A stretch of 46,415 nt of DNA. It comes from Oscillospiraceae bacterium. GTDB taxonomy: Bacteria; Bacillota; Clostridia; Saccharofermentanales; Fastidiosipilaceae. The translations under genes were made by a program, and so were the position numbers. Below, one piece after another: positions 25,643-33,700 of the stretch. Within the stretch, counting starts at the first letter, position 1; the number at the start of each line of letters is the position of its first letter. The stretch is from the NCBI GenBank assembly GCA_029983685.1, contig JASBZA010000014.1:1-46415 (forward strand), written 5' to 3'. Below the pieces are notes generated by a model, which had not been told where the DNA came from, did not search any database, and worked only from the letters and a program-made list of their open reading frames with translations.

Positions 25643-26077
25643 TTTGTCCTCCTTCGTGATTTATGGAATTTACACAAACTCAAAATGTATCCTGCTACAA
25701 GATAATCTCTAATAACTATTACTAATAATGGCCAACTCTAAATTCTTTTTCTAAAATAGGAACCAATACAAATAGACTTCTTACTATCAAATAAAATCCA
25801 TTTATAGACTATTAAATCCTCCTTCCTTTTAATTTTTCATTCATATTTTATACAATATTCCAAATTTAATAAACAAATCGACGTACATCGGGAGTTTGAC
25901 TTGAATTGAAAAGGTCATTGCACATAGGGTAGGTGCAATAACTTCGTAAAATAGAGTGTTGCATTGAGTTCTTCAAATTTTGTATGCTCTTCTTGTGGGG
26001 GTGCGGACGAAAAGTTGGACTAATTTTTTAGGCCGCAAGGCCTAGCTTATGTGTCATTCTCTATTATCTTCTATTTT
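25643..26077. other. AT-rich intergenic region with a dispersed-repeat copy
   Basis: 435 bases with no intact gene. On the minus strand a frame near 25921-26000 reads FEELNATLYFTKLLHLPYVQ and stops shortly before the repeat copy at 25900-25920. This could be the tail of a transposase-like gene, but the family is not recognised. A perfect AGGCC-GCAA-GGCCT hairpin at about 26030-26043 lacks a downstream U-tract on the plus strand. Confidence 0.35.
25900..25920 (+). repeat. Dispersed 21-nt repeat, copy B
   Basis: The word TTGAATTGAAAAGGTCATTG, preceded by a C, is identical to copy C at 45349-45369. A looser relative (TGAAACTGAAAAAGTCATTT) begins at 3282. All three sit next to decayed genes. It resembles an end of a mobile element, but no partner inverted copy or transposase was found. 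Confidence 0.5.
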
Positions 26078-26212
26078 TTAAATAATCTGTTTACGTCTGT
26101 CATCAGGATTTAATTTTTGACCGACATTTTGACCGACACTTTGACCGACATCTTGAAAGTAAATTCCTAGAACACGTTTCCCCACAAGACAACCTCTTGT
26201 GCATTCTAACAT
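26078..26212 (-). pseudogene. Remnant of an ATP-binding/DNA-binding regulator with VGQ repeats
   Basis: A 44-codon frame on the minus strand reads YFQDVGQSVGQNVGQKLN followed by PDDRRKQII and stop; the same frame after the stop still reads KIEDNRE. DNA of this part is a 12-bp unit repeated three times. Tandem VGQ/VGQN linkers followed by a winged-helix segment are characteristic of the C-terminal part of AlbA_2/AAA_4-domain or Fic-associated proteins in Firmicutes. Only the linker region survives here; the catalytic N-terminal domain is absent. Confidence 0.5.
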
Positions 26213-26275
26213 AGGCGTATTTCACGCTGCCCAGATCATGCACAACACTCTCATTTTGTCTCTAACTCTAGTTTC

Positions 26276-27700
26276 CTACTCCGTCTCTTCCGGAAAAATA
26301 ACATAAAAGCTACTTCCCTTACCTAATTCCGACCGTACCCGAACCGTTCCGCCGTAAAGGGATGCAATATGCTTCACGATAGCAAGACCTAAGCCCGTTC
26401 CGCCCAGCTCTCTGGACCTGGACTTGGACACCCGATAGAAACGTTCGAAAATCCTGGCCTTATCTTCCTCAGGTATGCCGATGCCGTTGTCCTGAACCAC
26501 AATAATAGAGCGATTTCGCGCTCTTTTCGTCTCGACCCGGACATCTCCGCCGGGTTTATTGTATTTCACGGCATTGCTGATGAGGTTCGTCATCAGCTGA
26601 TTCATGCGGCCTTCTGTTGCCATTAGATAAAAATCCGGATCTACGTCCAGATGAAAATGGATATCGGATTTCTGCGCCAAAGGACACAAGTTCATAAAAA
26701 TTTCGTCCACAAGAGGATAAAGATAGACCTTTTCTCGACGTGGAGAATGCTTGTCTCCGGCCTGGATGGCCGATAACTCCAGGAGGTCGGATATTAAGTC
26801 TTGAAGCCTGTCCGCTTCGATGTCAATAATTTCATAGAATTGATCGGCTTCTTCCGGCTCTCTTCTTTTGGACCTAAGAAGATCAATATAGCCCTTAATA
26901 GAAGTCAGAGGCGTTTTAAGTTCGTGGGTTACATTAGCAACAAAATCTTCTCTAATCTTCTCCAATTGCTTGACGTGACTGACGTCTCGTAAAACGGCCA
27001 AAGCACCTTGCGTACTACCGTAGCTCAAAGGTTTTACGTAAACTTCCAATATCCTGGGCTCGCCCGGGCCGGCCAGGCTGATTTCTTGTATAAAGGCGTT
27101 CTCTTCGTGCATGGCCCTCAGCATCAGGGACCATACATGGTTGTAATTAACGCCTCTTAGAAAAATATAACTGTCCAGAGCTTCATCAGGCACCATCGGT
27201 ACACCATCGTCGGGATGGTCCGGCCTTTGGGCCGAGTAGCGGCGCAAAAGCTGTTTAACCAGGCCGGTTTCAATAATAATTTGGCCTTGATAATCTGCAA
27301 AAATGACGCCTTCATTGAGTCCTTCCAGAATAGAATTCTGTAAGGCTCTGAGCGATTTTTCTTCTTCGATTTTTTGTTGAAAACTATCCTGAACACCTCG
27401 GACAGCATAGTAAATCTGGCTGATTTCTTCCGCCTGTTTGAGGAGCATTTCCCGATCTAAGCAGTAGTCCGAATCCAGATTAGCCTTATAGATTTCGATA
27501 AGCCAGGCTTTGGCATAAAATATACCTTGTCGGTATTCCTTAATACGGACCAGGCCCAGGGTAAAGAAAAGTCCGCATGAAAGAAAAAGGCCTACGTTGA
27601 GAATCCATGGCCAGTTATAGGCTAAACCTACCAGGCCCAAGGTTCCCAAGTTGGCACTTAAGGCTATCCAAAAGATATTTCTTCTTAAAGACATTCGCAT
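26276..27700 (-). CDS. phoR: Phosphate-sensing histidine kinase PhoR
   Basis: 474 residues. Two closely spaced membrane helices (about 9-28 and 33-51) leave almost no external domain. A cytosolic coiled region and PAS-like domain (about 115-240) follow. The phospho-acceptor is H259 in FVANVTHELKTPLTSIKGY. The ATPase domain shows the N-box (MTNLISNAVKYN), DNGIGIPEEDKARIFERFYR and GGTGLGLAIVKHI. The small outer loop fits PhoR kinases that sense phosphate through PhoU and the Pst transporter rather than directly. It starts 23 bases after phoB and is last in the pst-pho unit. Confidence 0.9.
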   Translation of the reverse strand: MRMSLRRNIFWIALSANLGTLGLVGLAYNWPWILNVGLFLSCGLFFTLGLVRIKEYRQGIFYAKAWLIEIYKANLDSDYCLDREMLLKQAEEISQIYYAVRGVQDSFQQKIEEEKSLRALQNSILEGLNEGVIFADYQGQIIIETGLVKQLLRRYSAQRPDHPDDGVPMVPDEALDSYIFLRGVNYNHVWSLMLRAMHEENAFIQEISLAGPGEPRILEVYVKPLSYGSTQGALAVLRDVSHVKQLEKIREDFVANVTHELKTPLTSIKGYIDLLRSKRREPEEADQFYEIIDIEADRLQDLISDLLELSAIQAGDKHSPRREKVYLYPLVDEIFMNLCPLAQKSDIHFHLDVDPDFYLMATEGRMNQLMTNLISNAVKYNKPGGDVRVETKRARNRSIIVVQDNGIGIPEEDKARIFERFYRVSKSRSRELGGTGLGLAIVKHIASLYGGTVRVRSELGKGSSFYVIFPEETE

Positions 27701-27723
27701 CCGGCTTCTCTTCTACCTGCCTT

Positions 27724-28437
27724 CTAAGCCGTTGTCGCTCCCTTATCATCACGGAAAGCGTAACCCACGCCTCTGACCGTCTCGATATAGACAGGATTGG
27801 ACGAATCATCTTCTATCTTCTGACGAATGTAGCGGATGTGGACATCGACTGTTCTGGTATCTCCATAATAATTCGTTTTCCACACTCTGTCCAAGAGTGT
27901 ATCACGGGAGAAAACTTGGCCGGGATGCTGCATGAGCATGAACAAAAGATCGAATTCCCGGGTGGTCAACTCAATCTCTTCACCGCGCTTGGTGACCTTA
28001 CGGCGCTTCTGGTCGATGATAAGGTCACCATTTTCTATGACTTCGATTTCTTCCGGCTGTTCCACCCTGGATTTGCGCCTTAAGATGGCCCTTACCCGGG
28101 CAGGCAGCTCTTTGACGCCGAAAGGCTTGGTGATGTAGTCGTCCGCTCCTATTTCCAGGCCGATGACCTTATCCATTTCGTCGGATTTGGCCGTCAACAT
28201 AATGACAGGGATAGACTGGGTCTTAGGGTTTTGCCTAAGCATACGAAGGATCTGCAAGCCGTCTAACTGAGGCATCATCCAGTCTAAAAGCACACAATCG
28301 GGCTGGGTGTATTGGAGGGCCTGGAGGAATTCTTCACCGTCGGAAAAAGTCTGAACCTGCATACCGTTATCGGTCAAGGCCAGACGGGCCAGACGTCTGA
28401 TATTGGATTCATCGTCTACAACATATACAAGTGGCAT
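27724..28437 (-). CDS. phoB: PhoB/PhoP-type response regulator
   Basis: 237 residues, OmpR class. The receiver has the acid pair D8-D9, the phosphorylation site D52 (VLLDWMMP), the switch Thr in MLTAKS and the TKPFGVKEL lysine. The C-terminal winged helix (about 135-232) includes ELTTREFDLLFMLMQHPGQV, RVWKTNYYGDTRTVDVHIRY and TVRGVGYAF. It should bind the repeated TTAACA-like boxes before pstS. GAAGGG lies before the start. Confidence 0.93.
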   Translation of the reverse strand: MPLVYVVDDESNIRRLARLALTDNGMQVQTFSDGEEFLQALQYTQPDCVLLDWMMPQLDGLQILRMLRQNPKTQSIPVIMLTAKSDEMDKVIGLEIGADDYITKPFGVKELPARVRAILRRKSRVEQPEEIEVIENGDLIIDQKRRKVTKRGEEIELTTREFDLLFMLMQHPGQVFSRDTLLDRVWKTNYYGDTRTVDVHIRYIRQKIEDDSSNPVYIETVRGVGYAFRDDKGATTA

Positions 28438-28462
28438 GTCTCTACCCTTCTCTGATTTCGAC

Positions 28463-29131
28463 CTAATCTTCTTCTGCCGCGTGGTTCATATTTTTGTGCT
28501 CGCCGCTTACCTGGTAGGCAGCCCACTCCGCAATATTAGTGGCGTGGTCGGCTATACGTTCAATATATTTGGCAATGAAAAGATAGTCTGTGGCTTCCGC
28601 CGTTCTGGTATGTTCTTCTTGCAAAAGCGCGATGATTTCCAAGACCTGGCGGCTGAACATTTCATCTACCTGGTCGTCCATACCGGCTACACGTTTGGCC
28701 AGCTCGGCGTCTTCCTGAATGAAAGCATCCAAAGCGCCCACGTACATTTCTCTAGCTTTCTCCAGCATGCGGATGATTAAGGACGGCGTTTTCATGGCGT
28801 GGAAATTGGGGTTGGTCAGCATGATTTCGCAGATATCGGCGCACTGGTCACCAATACGCTCGATGTCGGTAACGATTTTCATCGAAGCCGTGATGATGCG
28901 AAGGTCCGTAGCAATAGGCTGTTGGAGGGCAATAAGGCTGAAACATTGTCTCTCGATGTTGTTTTCCATGGCATTGATGTAATGGTCATTTTCGTAGATG
29001 GTTTTGGCCAAAACGAAGTCATGGTCCTTCAATGTTTTTATCGTGCTCACTAAGACGCTGTCAACCTTGATGCCCATGTCGTTGACATCATTGGCCAAAT
29101 CTTGCAGTTCGCGATCAAATACCGATCTCAT
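28463..29131 (-). CDS. phoU: Phosphate transport regulator PhoU
   Basis: 222 residues, all-helical, with the two tandem PhoU three-helix repeats. Metal-binding acidic motifs are seen in DLRIITASMKIVTDIERIGD (first repeat) and EATDYLFIAKYIERIADHAT (second repeat). PhoU links the Pst transporter to PhoR and represses the regulon when phosphate is plentiful. AAGGAGG before the start; 21 bases after pstB. Confidence 0.94.
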   Translation of the reverse strand: MRSVFDRELQDLANDVNDMGIKVDSVLVSTIKTLKDHDFVLAKTIYENDHYINAMENNIERQCFSLIALQQPIATDLRIITASMKIVTDIERIGDQCADICEIMLTNPNFHAMKTPSLIIRMLEKAREMYVGALDAFIQEDAELAKRVAGMDDQVDEMFSRQVLEIIALLQEEHTRTAEATDYLFIAKYIERIADHATNIAEWAAYQVSGEHKNMNHAAEED

Positions 29132-29152
29132 CTTTTGTATCCTCCTTATGTA

Positions 29153-29965
29153 TCAGCCGAAACGGCCCGTAATATAAGCTTCAGTTCTGGGGTTATCGGG
29201 GTTACTGAAGACCTTGCCAGTCTCATTATACTCAATAAGTTCACCCAGATAGAAGAATGCGGTATTGTCCGAGATACGGGCGGCCTGGTTCATGGAGTGG
29301 GTGACGATAATAATGGTGTAGTTCTCTTTGAGAGACTCCATCAACTCTTCGATTTTACCTGTGGCAATCGGGTCCAGGGCGGACGTCGGCTCGTCCATGA
29401 GGATGACCGAAGGCTGGAGGGCGATGGCTCTGGCTATACAAAGTCTTTGCTGCTGACCGCCGGAGAGCTTGGTACCGTTTTTGGCCAAATCGTCTTTGAC
29501 TTCATCCCATAAGGCGGCCTGTTTCAGCGAGGTTTCCACCACGTGGTCCAGAAGTGCTTTGTCTTTAATACCCTGGCATCTCAAGCCGTAGACAACGTTA
29601 TCGTAGATACTCATGGGGAAGGGGTTGGGGTTTTGGAAAACCATACCCACTTCGGTTCTGAGGTGGACAACGTCAATGGCCTTGTCGTCATATATATCTT
29701 TTTTGCCCAGTTTGATATTGCCTTCGATACGGCAGTTTTCTACCAGGTCGTTCATACGGTTCAGGCAGCGGAGGAGCGTGGACTTACCGCAGCCCGAAGG
29801 ACCTATGAAGGCGGTTACTTTCTGGGACAAGATCTCCATACTGATATCTTTTAAGGCATGAAAGTCGCCATAGTAGAGATTGAGGTCCCGGATATCGAAC
29901 ATGACGCCGTCGGCTGCCAAAGGGACTCTGCCCTGACTTTTAATCTCTTGTTTTGTCTGTTCCAT
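29153..29965 (-). CDS. pstB: Phosphate ABC transporter ATP-binding protein PstB
   Basis: 270 residues from the ATG at 29965, which has GGAAGGA six bases upstream and sits two bases after the pstA stop. Walker A GPSGCGKSTLLRCLNRMNDL (about 53-72), the PstB-typical FQNPNPFPMSIYDNVVYGLR, signature KLSGGQQQRLCIARAIA, Walker B VILMDEPTSALDP and H-loop IIVTHSMNQAARIS. Cytosolic engine of phosphate uptake. Confidence 0.96.
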   Translation of the reverse strand: MEQTKQEIKSQGRVPLAADGVMFDIRDLNLYYGDFHALKDISMEILSQKVTAFIGPSGCGKSTLLRCLNRMNDLVENCRIEGNIKLGKKDIYDDKAIDVVHLRTEVGMVFQNPNPFPMSIYDNVVYGLRCQGIKDKALLDHVVETSLKQAALWDEVKDDLAKNGTKLSGGQQQRLCIARAIALQPSVILMDEPTSALDPIATGKIEELMESLKENYTIIIVTHSMNQAARISDNTAFFYLGELIEYNETGKVFSNPDNPRTEAYITGRFG

Positions 29966-29967
29966 GT

Positions 29968-31242
29968 TTATTCCTTCCATTTCTTGTTGAGCTGTCTTGT
30001 GATGAGTTTGATACTGACATTAAGCACCAAAACGATGATAAGTACCAGGATAGAGATGGCGGTTGCCAGCTCGAAGTTGGGCTGCTCGCCGCTCATGACC
30101 GACCAGATCTGGACGGCCAAAGTCGTCGCCCTGCCGGTGATATGGGGGTTGTCGACCACGAAGGTTCCCATGGTATAGATGAGGGCCGCCGATTCACCGA
30201 TGATTCTTGACACCGACAAGAGAATGGAGGTCAGAATACCGGGGAGGGCGTTGGGCAAGACGACCTTGAAAATGGTCTGCGTCTGCGTGGCACCCAGGGA
30301 CAAGGATCCCATTCGGAGCTTATCGGGTACGGTGATGAGGGCTTCTTCGGTCTGTCGGATGGTAACCGGCAAAAGCACAACGGCCATGGTGATAGCACCT
30401 AATAAGATATTAGGCGTGGTGGCTCCGAAGGCGGCCGTGATAGGGAAAAAGATGGCCATACCCATAAGGCCGAAAACGATAGACGGAACGCCGTTCAACA
30501 TCTCAATAGACGTCCGGATAAAGTTGGTAAAGCCGTTCTTGGGTGCAATTTCATGGAGGTAGATGGCCGCAAAAATACCGATGGGAAGCGAAATCAAAAG
30601 CGTCAAACCAATCAGCATCAGGGTCGCTCGAATAGAACCTCTTATACCGCCGCCCAAAGACTGGTAATTCATGGAAACAATACCGGTCGATTCTTGATCT
30701 AAGGTCTCGACAAATTCTTGAGGCGTATGGTGGCGGACCTGGCCGGCCGACTTGGTCTCCCCTTCTTGATTCTTATAAGCGATTTTCACCACATTAACAT
30801 GGGTGGGCACATCCTGCGGCTTATCCTTGGTGTCACCGGCTACGGCGTTGACACCGGAATGAAGAGGGGAATCTTCCGCCTTTCGGGTTAGCAAGATGAC
30901 GGTGTCTTTGGCCGCATCTGTTCCTTCCATCACACCGAAGCCGTATTTGGTCGAGAAATATTCGCCCTCTTTGAGATCATCAGGTACGGCAAAATCACCG
31001 GCCTCTTGTTCCGTGAAATTTACCATGTACTTTACCGTATGGAAATCCTCCGTGATAAGGTCCCAACTCAAAGTCTTAGCCCCTCTCTGGAAAACAAAGA
31101 CGAAGATAGATCCTAGAACGAAAACGGCTAAAGCAGCGGAAAGGTAGGTAAAGAAGTTTCTGACTCCGTCGATGGACCGTCTTTTGGCCGTCATGCCGCG
31201 ATTTTTAGAAATACGTTCCTGAAAAGCTTCATGCTTACTCAT
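29968..31242 (-). CDS. pstA: Phosphate ABC transporter permease PstA with a large external insertion
   Basis: 424 residues, about 130 longer than the usual PstA. Helix 1 (about 29-50) is followed by an extra segment (about 55-195: WDLITEDFHTVKYMVNFTEQ ... GTDAAKDTVILLTRKAEDSP ... QEFVETLDQ) that should face outside. The ordinary permease core starts at SMNYQSLGGGIRGSIRATLM. The conserved permease loop with GAT is present (SLGATQTQTIFKVVLPNALPG). It overlaps pstC by 8 bases and has AGGAGGAG before its start. The inserted region is not recognised; it could touch PstS. Confidence 0.9.
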   Translation of the reverse strand: MSKHEAFQERISKNRGMTAKRRSIDGVRNFFTYLSAALAVFVLGSIFVFVFQRGAKTLSWDLITEDFHTVKYMVNFTEQEAGDFAVPDDLKEGEYFSTKYGFGVMEGTDAAKDTVILLTRKAEDSPLHSGVNAVAGDTKDKPQDVPTHVNVVKIAYKNQEGETKSAGQVRHHTPQEFVETLDQESTGIVSMNYQSLGGGIRGSIRATLMLIGLTLLISLPIGIFAAIYLHEIAPKNGFTNFIRTSIEMLNGVPSIVFGLMGMAIFFPITAAFGATTPNILLGAITMAVVLLPVTIRQTEEALITVPDKLRMGSLSLGATQTQTIFKVVLPNALPGILTSILLSVSRIIGESAALIYTMGTFVVDNPHITGRATTLAVQIWSVMSGEQPNFELATAISILVLIIVLVLNVSIKLITRQLNKKWKE

Positions 31243-32203
31243 GGCTTACTCCTCCTATACTACGTTTGATCAGCTGAATGGAGAAGTTCGTAATAAGAAC
31301 AATGATCATGAGGACAATACCGACCGAGAAACGGATGTCGTAATCCAGACCTGAGGTTTCTTTCAGGCCGGACAACATGGTGGAGGTCAGGGTACGGGTG
31401 ATGTCGAAGAGGTTCCAGGTAGGACCGGTCATGGAGTTACCGGCGACCATGGAAACGGCCGTCGCTTCACCGAAAGCACGACCCAGGCCCAAGATTAAGC
31501 CGGCAAAGATACCGGATTTGGCCGCACTTAAGACAACTTTAAAGTTGGTTTGCGTTTTAGAAGCCCCCAGGGCCAAAGAACCTAATTCCAGGTTTTTGTC
31601 CACAGCGGCGATGGCGTTGATGGCCATTGATGTAATCGTGGGGAAAATCATGATGGCCAAAAGTATCGAAACGGTCAGCTGTGATAGGCCTCCGTGGGTC
31701 GTTAGGCCAAAATGCTGAGCCATGCTATTGACCATTTTCGTAATTTTACCGGCTGCAAAAACACCGTAGACGACGGAAGGGATAGCCGCCAGGAGTTCAA
31801 CAACAGTTGTAAAAAAGCCTCTTAATTTTTTCGGTGCGATTTTGACGATAAAAAGTGCGGTCAAAACGGAAATCGGGAAAGAGACCACAGACGCCAAAAA
31901 GGCCGAGATTAAGGTGTTTACCACAATAAAGGCCGCTCCGTAAACCGGAGGATTTTGGTCAGACCGCCAGGTCATACCGGTTAAGAATTTTCCCAAATTC
32001 TGTTGACCGAATTCATAACCCGGTAAGAAAGGCTTGATGCCTTTACCGCCTACAAAGATAAAGATAAGGATAATCATAAGAGCGGAGAGTATACCCGCAA
32101 TAAGGAAGATGGTTTTAAAAATCTTATCGGTTCTCTCTCGCCGCTTAATCCGGGACATGTCTATCTTATCCCGCACATTGAAGTTTTTCTCTTGTTCCGG
32201 CAT
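31235..32203 (-). CDS. pstC: Phosphate ABC transporter permease PstC
   Basis: 322 residues with six to seven helices. Characteristic wording: GTLISAFL-like helix after TPVY-type start (NPPVYGAAFIVVNTLISAFL), ELLAAIPSVVYGVFAAGKIT, the cytosolic coupling loop LELGSLALGASKTQTNFKVV and GLGRAFGEATAVSMVAGNS. Forms the membrane channel with PstA. AAAGGAG precedes the ATG. It is separated from pstS by 185 bases containing a terminator-like hairpin, so it is probably made in smaller amounts than PstS. Confidence 0.94.
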   Translation of the reverse strand: MPEQEKNFNVRDKIDMSRIKRRERTDKIFKTIFLIAGILSALMIILIFIFVGGKGIKPFLPGYEFGQQNLGKFLTGMTWRSDQNPPVYGAAFIVVNTLISAFLASVVSFPISVLTALFIVKIAPKKLRGFFTTVVELLAAIPSVVYGVFAAGKITKMVNSMAQHFGLTTHGGLSQLTVSILLAIMIFPTITSMAINAIAAVDKNLELGSLALGASKTQTNFKVVLSAAKSGIFAGLILGLGRAFGEATAVSMVAGNSMTGPTWNLFDITRTLTSTMLSGLKETSGLDYDIRFSVGIVLMIIVLITNFSIQLIKRSIGGVSHE

Positions 32204-32337
32204 GTACGACTCCTTTCCTGAGTGAGTGAAAGAAGAGAAATGTTAAATTTCTATAATTTTTCAGAATAAAAGGCCTAGCCTTCTAAATCATGGAATGACT
32301 AAGCCTTGTATGCTCCTACTCTATGCAAGGATTAAAG

Positions 32338-32372
32338 AAAAGACCCGAGGGCTCCGAAAGCCCCGGATCTTC
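32338..32372 (-). terminator. Attenuating terminator between pstS and pstC
   Basis: On the minus strand GATCCGGGGCT and AGCCCTCGGGTC pair over an TTCGG loop (about 11 bp, with one bulge and two wobble pairs) and are followed by TTTTCTTT. It starts about 20 bases after the pstS stop. The rest of the gap to pstC has weaker inverted repeats (for example CCTTG/CAAGG near 32305-32332). It likely allows partial read-through, as in many pst operons. Confidence 0.65.
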
Positions 32373-32388
32373 TCATAGGTTTACATTA

Positions 32389-33432
32389 CTACTTCAGGTC
32401 GGACCAGTCGGTTACGGCACCGGTGAAGATGTCGAAGACTTGTTGCTTGGTTAAGTTCTCAATCTTGTTGTCCTTCTGAACCACTACAACCACGGCGTCC
32501 TGAGCGTATTGGCCAGTGTAAGCGCCTTGAGAAACGGTTTCGTCGTCTTTGAATTCACGAGAAGCGAAACCGATATCAGCACCGTTTGCACCGTCTTTCT
32601 CTTCGCCTAAGGTACGTTTGAAACCGTCACCGGAACCGTTGTGGTCGGAAACAAAGTCAACATTACCGGCCAAAGGCTTGAAAGCATTGATAGCGGCATC
32701 CAAGGTCTTAATAACGGAGGTAGAACCGGCGGTACGAATCTGGATAGCGCTGTTGTCTTGGTCAACGATGGGGTGGTTGGCCTTGAGCTCTGCCCAGGGC
32801 TTACCGGCGTCTACGTCAACGATACCACCTTCCATGTGGACAGCTTCCAGACCTTCGGTGGAGTTGTTGATGAAGTCGATGAAAGCATCCACTAACTGTT
32901 CAACTTCTTCGGAGGGGAAGTCGCCTTTGGCACGAGTTACATAAGAGAAAGGACGCTTCAGGGTATAAGAACCGTTAATAACGTCTGCGGCAGAAGGTAC
33001 AACACCTTCATATGAAATGGGCTTGAGGTTGTTCTTCTCGAAATCGGTGGTCAAAGAAACATAACCGATAGCACCGGTGTCTTGCCCTACTTTGGTAGCC
33101 ATGTCGCCGTTACTCTCAACGATAGCGGCAGTATCCAGGAGCTGACCCTTGAAATCAATCAACTCTTCAAAAGCACCTCTGGTACCGGAAGCTTCGTCAC
33201 GAGAGTAAACGTTAATGGTGGTCAATTGACCCATAGCCTCGGATTGGGATTCGGTCGGCTTTTCGGTTTTTTTCTCGGTCACTTTGTCAGTAGAAGCTAC
33301 GGTTGTTTTCTCGGATTCGGTGCCCTTGGAGGAATTACCGGTCTTTTCCTTGTCTCCGCCGCAAGCTGCTAAGGTGCTGCTTACTAATACGGCAGCTACG
33401 CCTACACTTAATGCTTTGCTGAATTTTTTCAT
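32389..33432 (-). CDS. pstS: Phosphate-binding lipoprotein PstS, circularly permuted
   Basis: 347 residues. Lipobox STLAAC gives a lipid-modified Cys at 24, followed by a Lys/Thr/Glu-rich tether (25-68). The two lobes come in the reverse of the textbook order. The half with INVYSRDEASGTRGAFEELI, AIGYVSL and YTLKRPFSYVTRAKGDFPSE, normally C-terminal, is first (about 72-210). The half with IRTAGSTSVIKTLDAAINAF, GSGDG, IGFASREFKDDE and LTKQQVFDIFTGAVTDWSDL, normally N-terminal, is last. The phosphate-contacting AGSTS, GSGDG, SRE and SGTR segments are all kept. Outer face of the membrane; feeds PstCAB. First gene of the operon, with a Pho box upstream. Confidence 0.92.
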   Translation of the reverse strand: MKKFSKALSVGVAAVLVSSTLAACGGDKEKTGNSSKGTESEKTTVASTDKVTEKKTEKPTESQSEAMGQLTTINVYSRDEASGTRGAFEELIDFKGQLLDTAAIVESNGDMATKVGQDTGAIGYVSLTTDFEKNNLKPISYEGVVPSAADVINGSYTLKRPFSYVTRAKGDFPSEEVEQLVDAFIDFINNSTEGLEAVHMEGGIVDVDAGKPWAELKANHPIVDQDNSAIQIRTAGSTSVIKTLDAAINAFKPLAGNVDFVSDHNGSGDGFKRTLGEEKDGANGADIGFASREFKDDETVSQGAYTGQYAQDAVVVVVQKDNKIENLTKQQVFDIFTGAVTDWSDLK

Positions 33433-33491
33433 TACAAATTCTCCTTAAGATTTTTTTGCTTTCGCTTTGATTCCTAATTTTCCTTTACGCT

Positions 33492-33531
33492 TTGCGGCAG
33501 TGGTTGTTTGTTCCGTTCCACCGGTCCGCAA
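33492..33531 (-). promoter_or_regulatory. Stem-loop at the 5' end of the pstS transcript
   Basis: Arms TTGCGG (33492-33497) and CCGCAA (33526-33531), with an inner CAGTGG/CCACCG-like pairing, form a hairpin. If transcription starts about seven bases after the -10 box (around 33535), it begins within a few bases of the 5' end. Such stem-loops can protect mRNA from 5'-end-dependent decay; that role is inferred. Confidence 0.4.
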
Positions 33532-33541
33532 TTCATTTTTG

Positions 33542-33594
33542 ATTCTAGAACTTCATTGTTAAAATCAAGTTAAAGCCTGATTAAAGTATGTTAA
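33542..33594 (-). promoter_or_regulatory. Pho box and -10 element of pstS
   Basis: On the minus strand four hexamers follow each other: TTAACA (33589-33594), TTAATC (33579-33584), TTAACT (33568-33573), TTAACA (33557-33562), at 10-, 11- and 11-base steps. This is the arrangement bound by PhoP/PhoB dimers in Gram-positive bacteria. A -10 box TAGAAT (33542-33547) comes nine bases later with no good -35, as expected for an activator-dependent promoter. Phosphate-starvation control of the whole pst-pho unit follows. Confidence 0.75.
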
Positions 33595-33659
33595 GAATCT
33601 TCATATTTTCATTTTTTTAACAAATTGCTGCTTGCCTCTAAAAATTTAGGATTTATTTT

Positions 33660-33667
33660 GGTATGAT
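33660..33667 (+). promoter_or_regulatory. Extended -10 promoter for the glycosyltransferase pair
   Basis: TGGTATGAT ahead of the ATG at 33701 is a good extended -10 (TATGAT at 33662-33667). The -35 is poor. The Pho box lies about 70 bases further upstream, so joint phosphate control of this divergent pair is possible but unproven. Confidence 0.4.
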
Positions 33668-33700
33668 TATGAACAATCATCGGAAAGCGAGCCTAAAGCT

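Noticed and set aside
26030..26043. AGGCC-GCAA-GGCCT hairpin as a terminator
   Set aside because: No U-tract follows on the plus strand, and on the minus strand the hairpin is followed by A residues.
26114..26157. Three tandem 12-bp units (TTGACCGACATT-like) as iterons or a Pho box
   Set aside because: On the minus strand the units encode VGQ repeats in a longer protein-like frame, which explains the periodicity; the sequence does not match the TTAACA-type boxes.
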